DNA from: a virus
Reading direction: 5' to 3' (one strand)
DNA length: 38,298 bases
Virus record (IMG/VR): IMGVR_UViG_3300036851_000070
Coordinates: 1-38,298 of that record
A program made the translations under genes and the position numbers. A model generated the notes under the pieces. That model did no database searches. It was given only the letters and a program-made list of their open reading frames with translations, and was not told where the DNA came from. Below are positions 36,543-38,298 of the stretch, one piece after another (within the stretch, counting starts at the first letter, position 1; each line of letters begins with the position of its first letter).

Positions 36543-36731
36543 ATGTTCGTTGAGTACGATCCGAAGCGGAAGACGTATACGCTGCGAGAGCAGGTAAGCG
36601 GGGCAATCCTATTCGCTCAGCTCTGTGAGGCTGCCACGATCATGAGACTTGAGGCGCCGCCTGAGAATGCAAAAGCGATCCTCTTCGCGGCTCGGCGAGC
36701 TGCTGGTAACTCAGAACAAGCTCGCACATGA
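36543..36731 (+). CDS. Small MFVEYDP-family protein (copy B)
   Basis: A 62-residue protein starting MFVEYDPKRKTYTLREQVSG, a diverged paralogue of the 35320 gene; both end with an AARRAA-type segment. It starts 13 bases after the tRNA-like gene. Function unknown. Confidence 0.6.
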   Translation: MFVEYDPKRKTYTLREQVSGAILFAQLCEAATIMRLEAPPENAKAILFAARRAAGNSEQART

Positions 36732-37231
36732 AAGTCTTCGATCAAACACTGTATGACCGGTTAGTCGACAAGATCCGATTCGATCTGGAGACAGCTTGCT
36801 GGGTATGGCACGGCAGCATGCATCCAACCGGCTACGGTGAATTCCACTACAAGGGCCGGAAGTGGAGCGCGCACCGCGCTATGTGGAAGGCCGTATACGA
36901 CGAGTTCGACGGTCTGGACGTTTGCCATCGATGCGATAACAAACGCTGCATCAGCCCTCTGCATCTCTACTTGGCCACGCATAAACAGAACCTACGGGAC
37001 GCGAGCAAGAGCAGGCTCTTACAAGGCCAATGGAAGACGCACTGCAAGCGCGGCCATCCTCTCAGTGGTGACAATCTCTACATCCAGCCGCAATATGGAT
37101 TTCGCGGTTGCAAGCAGTGCCAGAAAGATCGCAAGAATCAGAAGTGGATCGAAGATCCGGAATATCGAGCGCGTGTCTACGCACGCCAAAAGCTCAGGCG
37201 CGAACAGATGCGCCAAGCGAGGTCAGTTTGA
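36728..37231 (+). CDS. HNH endonuclease with extra zinc ribbon
   Basis: A 167-residue nuclease: CWVWHGSMHPTGYGEFHYKG, WSAHRAMWKAVYDEFDGLDV, then CHRCDNKRCISPLHLYLATH, the HNH core, and a second Cys cluster (THCKRGHPLSGDNLYIQPQY, GCKQCQKDRKNQKW). This architecture is common in phage free-standing homing endonucleases. It overlaps the paralogue gene stop (ATGA). Confidence 0.85.
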   Translation: MKVFDQTLYDRLVDKIRFDLETACWVWHGSMHPTGYGEFHYKGRKWSAHRAMWKAVYDEFDGLDVCHRCDNKRCISPLHLYLATHKQNLRDASKSRLLQGQWKTHCKRGHPLSGDNLYIQPQYGFRGCKQCQKDRKNQKWIEDPEYRARVYARQKLRREQMRQARSV

Positions 37232-37530
37232 CAAATCTTGAAAGCCTGCATCCGAATATCGGCCACGGGCACGTATTTGCACGCGCAGACGGTGTAAGGG
37301 CTCGATGCGGCGGACCGGGAATCTACGCGGAGTGTTCGCGCGACTTGGCGCGCCATAGAGCAGGATTGTCACGCGAATCTGAACCTAAACCGCGCGTCTA
37401 TACCGGATGGCTTCGGCTGGAGAATGGCGTCGAAATGCTCGGCAACTGGGTGCGCGAGGATGAGATACCCGCCGCCAAGCCGACCCCGACTCAAGATCCC
37501 TATCGCCCGAAGAACACGGCGGATGTATGA
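37228..37530 (+). CDS. Small hypothetical protein
   Basis: A 100-residue protein with a TTG start overlapping the preceding stop (GAGG upstream), reading MTNLESLHPNIGHGHVFARA and later WLRLENGVEMLGNWVREDEI. Two cysteines in GVRARCGGPGIYAECSRDLA. No family recognised. Confidence 0.58.
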   Translation: MTNLESLHPNIGHGHVFARADGVRARCGGPGIYAECSRDLARHRAGLSRESEPKPRVYTGWLRLENGVEMLGNWVREDEIPAAKPTPTQDPYRPKNTADV

Positions 37531-37850
37531 CGAATCAGCAGGCATTGGCAAAACAGCATGCACTGGAGTGGCTCGACAGCGTGATTCCCAATGCCAAGCA
37601 ATGGTGGGGCATGGGGTCAGCGGACGTGAATTCACTGAAGGAAATCCGCCGGTTCATCGGCGGCTTACCCGACGAACCGCCACGTGACCCTAAAGGCTCA
37701 TTTGTGGACCGGCCGGCCGAAAACCCTCAGTGGACGCCTGAGCAGATCGCGGAATTCCGGGCGCGACAAGCGCAGAATATATGCCAAGGATGCTTCCGGC
37801 CGGTATCCGCCTGCGTGTGTTCACAGATGAACCGGGGAGAAAAGCCGTGA
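37527..37850 (+). CDS. Hypothetical protein with C-terminal Cys cluster
   Basis: A 107-residue protein: helical N-terminus (MTNQQALAKQHALEWLDSVI), Trp-rich QWWGMGSADVNSLKEIRRF, then NICQGCFRPVSACVCSQMN with four cysteines likely holding a zinc. ATGA overlap upstream, GTGA downstream. Function unknown. Confidence 0.6.
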   Translation: MTNQQALAKQHALEWLDSVIPNAKQWWGMGSADVNSLKEIRRFIGGLPDEPPRDPKGSFVDRPAENPQWTPEQIAEFRARQAQNICQGCFRPVSACVCSQMNRGEKP

Positions 37851-38191
37851 TCGACAACATACATCTTCTCTCCATCGAAGCCGAGGCGCGGGAGTATTGC
37901 GACCGACATGAGATCCGCGACTACGACTCCTTCCAGCGAATCGCCGTCAGCTTGAGGCATCAGGCGTTTCTGCGCGCTATTGAGCCACTCAACGCGATGA
38001 AGCGGCGTTGGATGAGCTTGTGTTTGGTGCCCGCGAAAATGCTGATACATGCGGATGGCCGTTTCGAACATCTTCCGATCGAGCTACCGCCAGAAATGAA
38101 GAAGGCGTTCGCTGAGCTGGACGAGTTGATCATCTTGGAGGCACAGCGCTGGGGGTTCGACACATCACAAGTGAGAACCTCCGATGAGTGA
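37847..38191 (+). CDS. Hypothetical protein
   Basis: A 114-residue protein with a GTG start overlapping the previous stop. Helical with SIEAEAREYCDRHEIRDYDS, FLRAIEPLNAMKRRWMSLCL and ELPPEMKKAFAELDELIILE. No known family or motif. An earlier in-frame start at 37781 lies inside the previous gene and is rejected. Confidence 0.56.
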   Translation: MIDNIHLLSIEAEAREYCDRHEIRDYDSFQRIAVSLRHQAFLRAIEPLNAMKRRWMSLCLVPAKMLIHADGRFEHLPIELPPEMKKAFAELDELIILEAQRWGFDTSQVRTSDE

Positions 38192-38298
38192 GGAAATGCA
38201 GGAGGGCCAGCGCGTCGAGGTTCGGCTCCATGGCGATGACCGCTGGTACAAAGGCGTCGTCTTGGAGAAACCTCGCAAGATGTGGGTGCAGCTTGAGG
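38184..38298 (+). CDS. Small hypothetical protein, N-terminal part (continues at base 2)
   Basis: The first 38 codons of the junction-crossing gene, starting MSEEMQEGQRVEVRLHGDD at 38184 (8-bp overlap with the gene before). The frame continues at base 2, to a stop at 142, giving 85 residues in the closed circle. Its reading through the joint is good support for the circular form. Confidence 0.8.
   Translation, partial: MSEEMQEGQRVEVRLHGDDRWYKGVVLEKPRKMWVQLE
38234..38298. repeat. Terminal direct repeat, right copy (circular overlap)
   Basis: Exact copy of bases 1-65. Joining the two ends gives a circle of about 38,233 bp and completes the 85-residue gene that starts at 38184. Confidence 0.9.

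Noticed and set aside
1-38298. CRISPR array, toxin-antitoxin or known defence island
   Set aside because: No regularly spaced repeats and no recognised defence genes were found; the small regulators fit the phage switch better than toxin-antitoxin pairs.

Overview
The window is a complete or near-complete genome of a temperate, podovirus-type tailed phage (Caudoviricetes). The last 65 bases (38234-38298) repeat the first 65 (1-65) exactly, so the contig closes into a circle of about 38,233 bp; one gene (38184 to 142) runs across the junction. The DNA is moderately GC-rich. The tyrosine integrase, the tRNA-Lys 3' half next to it and the gene styles suggest a proteobacterial host, but the host cannot be named from the sequence.

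Layout: two divergent transcription units leave a control region around 23.6-24.7 kb. The minus-strand unit (24000 down to 395) starts with a Cro-like repressor and a few small early genes, including a PD-(D/E)XK-type nuclease, a small helix-turn-helix protein and a secreted fibronectin-III protein. It then runs through the virion genes: small and large terminase, T7-type portal, scaffold, major capsid, candidate cement/head proteins, tail tubular proteins A and B, three internal virion proteins and a beta-helix tailspike with a T7-fibre-like N-terminus. It ends with a lysis cassette: membrane coiled-coil protein, 28-residue membrane peptide, M15 endolysin and three-TM holin. The module order resembles Bordetella phage BPP-1-like podoviruses, but there is no reverse transcriptase or diversity-generating element.

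The plus-strand unit (24077 through the junction to 338) has an XRE repressor, a 318-bp promoter/operator stretch, then more than 40 small, tightly overlapping genes (ATGA, GTGA or TTGA junctions). Recognisable members are a DNA-methyltransferase-like protein, an SSB-like protein with a DDSDIPF tail, a Ref-like nuclease, three further HNH-type endonucleases, many small zinc-ribbon proteins, a lipoprotein, an excisionase-like gene, the integrase, attP, an HNH protein with an integrase-like N-terminus, a second small XRE regulator and a strange tRNA-like gene. No DNA polymerase, helicase, primase or RNA polymerase was recognised, so replication and transcription probably rely on the host.

The points most worth attention are: a family of operator half-sites (TATCCYATRG / CCTAT) placed on several TTGAC promoters on both strands; a tandem two-hairpin RNA early in the minus-strand unit that resembles HK022 put antiterminators; a 102-nt class-II tRNA-like gene with no normal anticodon loop, close to two paralogous genes; an attP core flanked by CTTAGAGG repeats; and a strong nested RNA hairpin between the scaffold and capsid genes.
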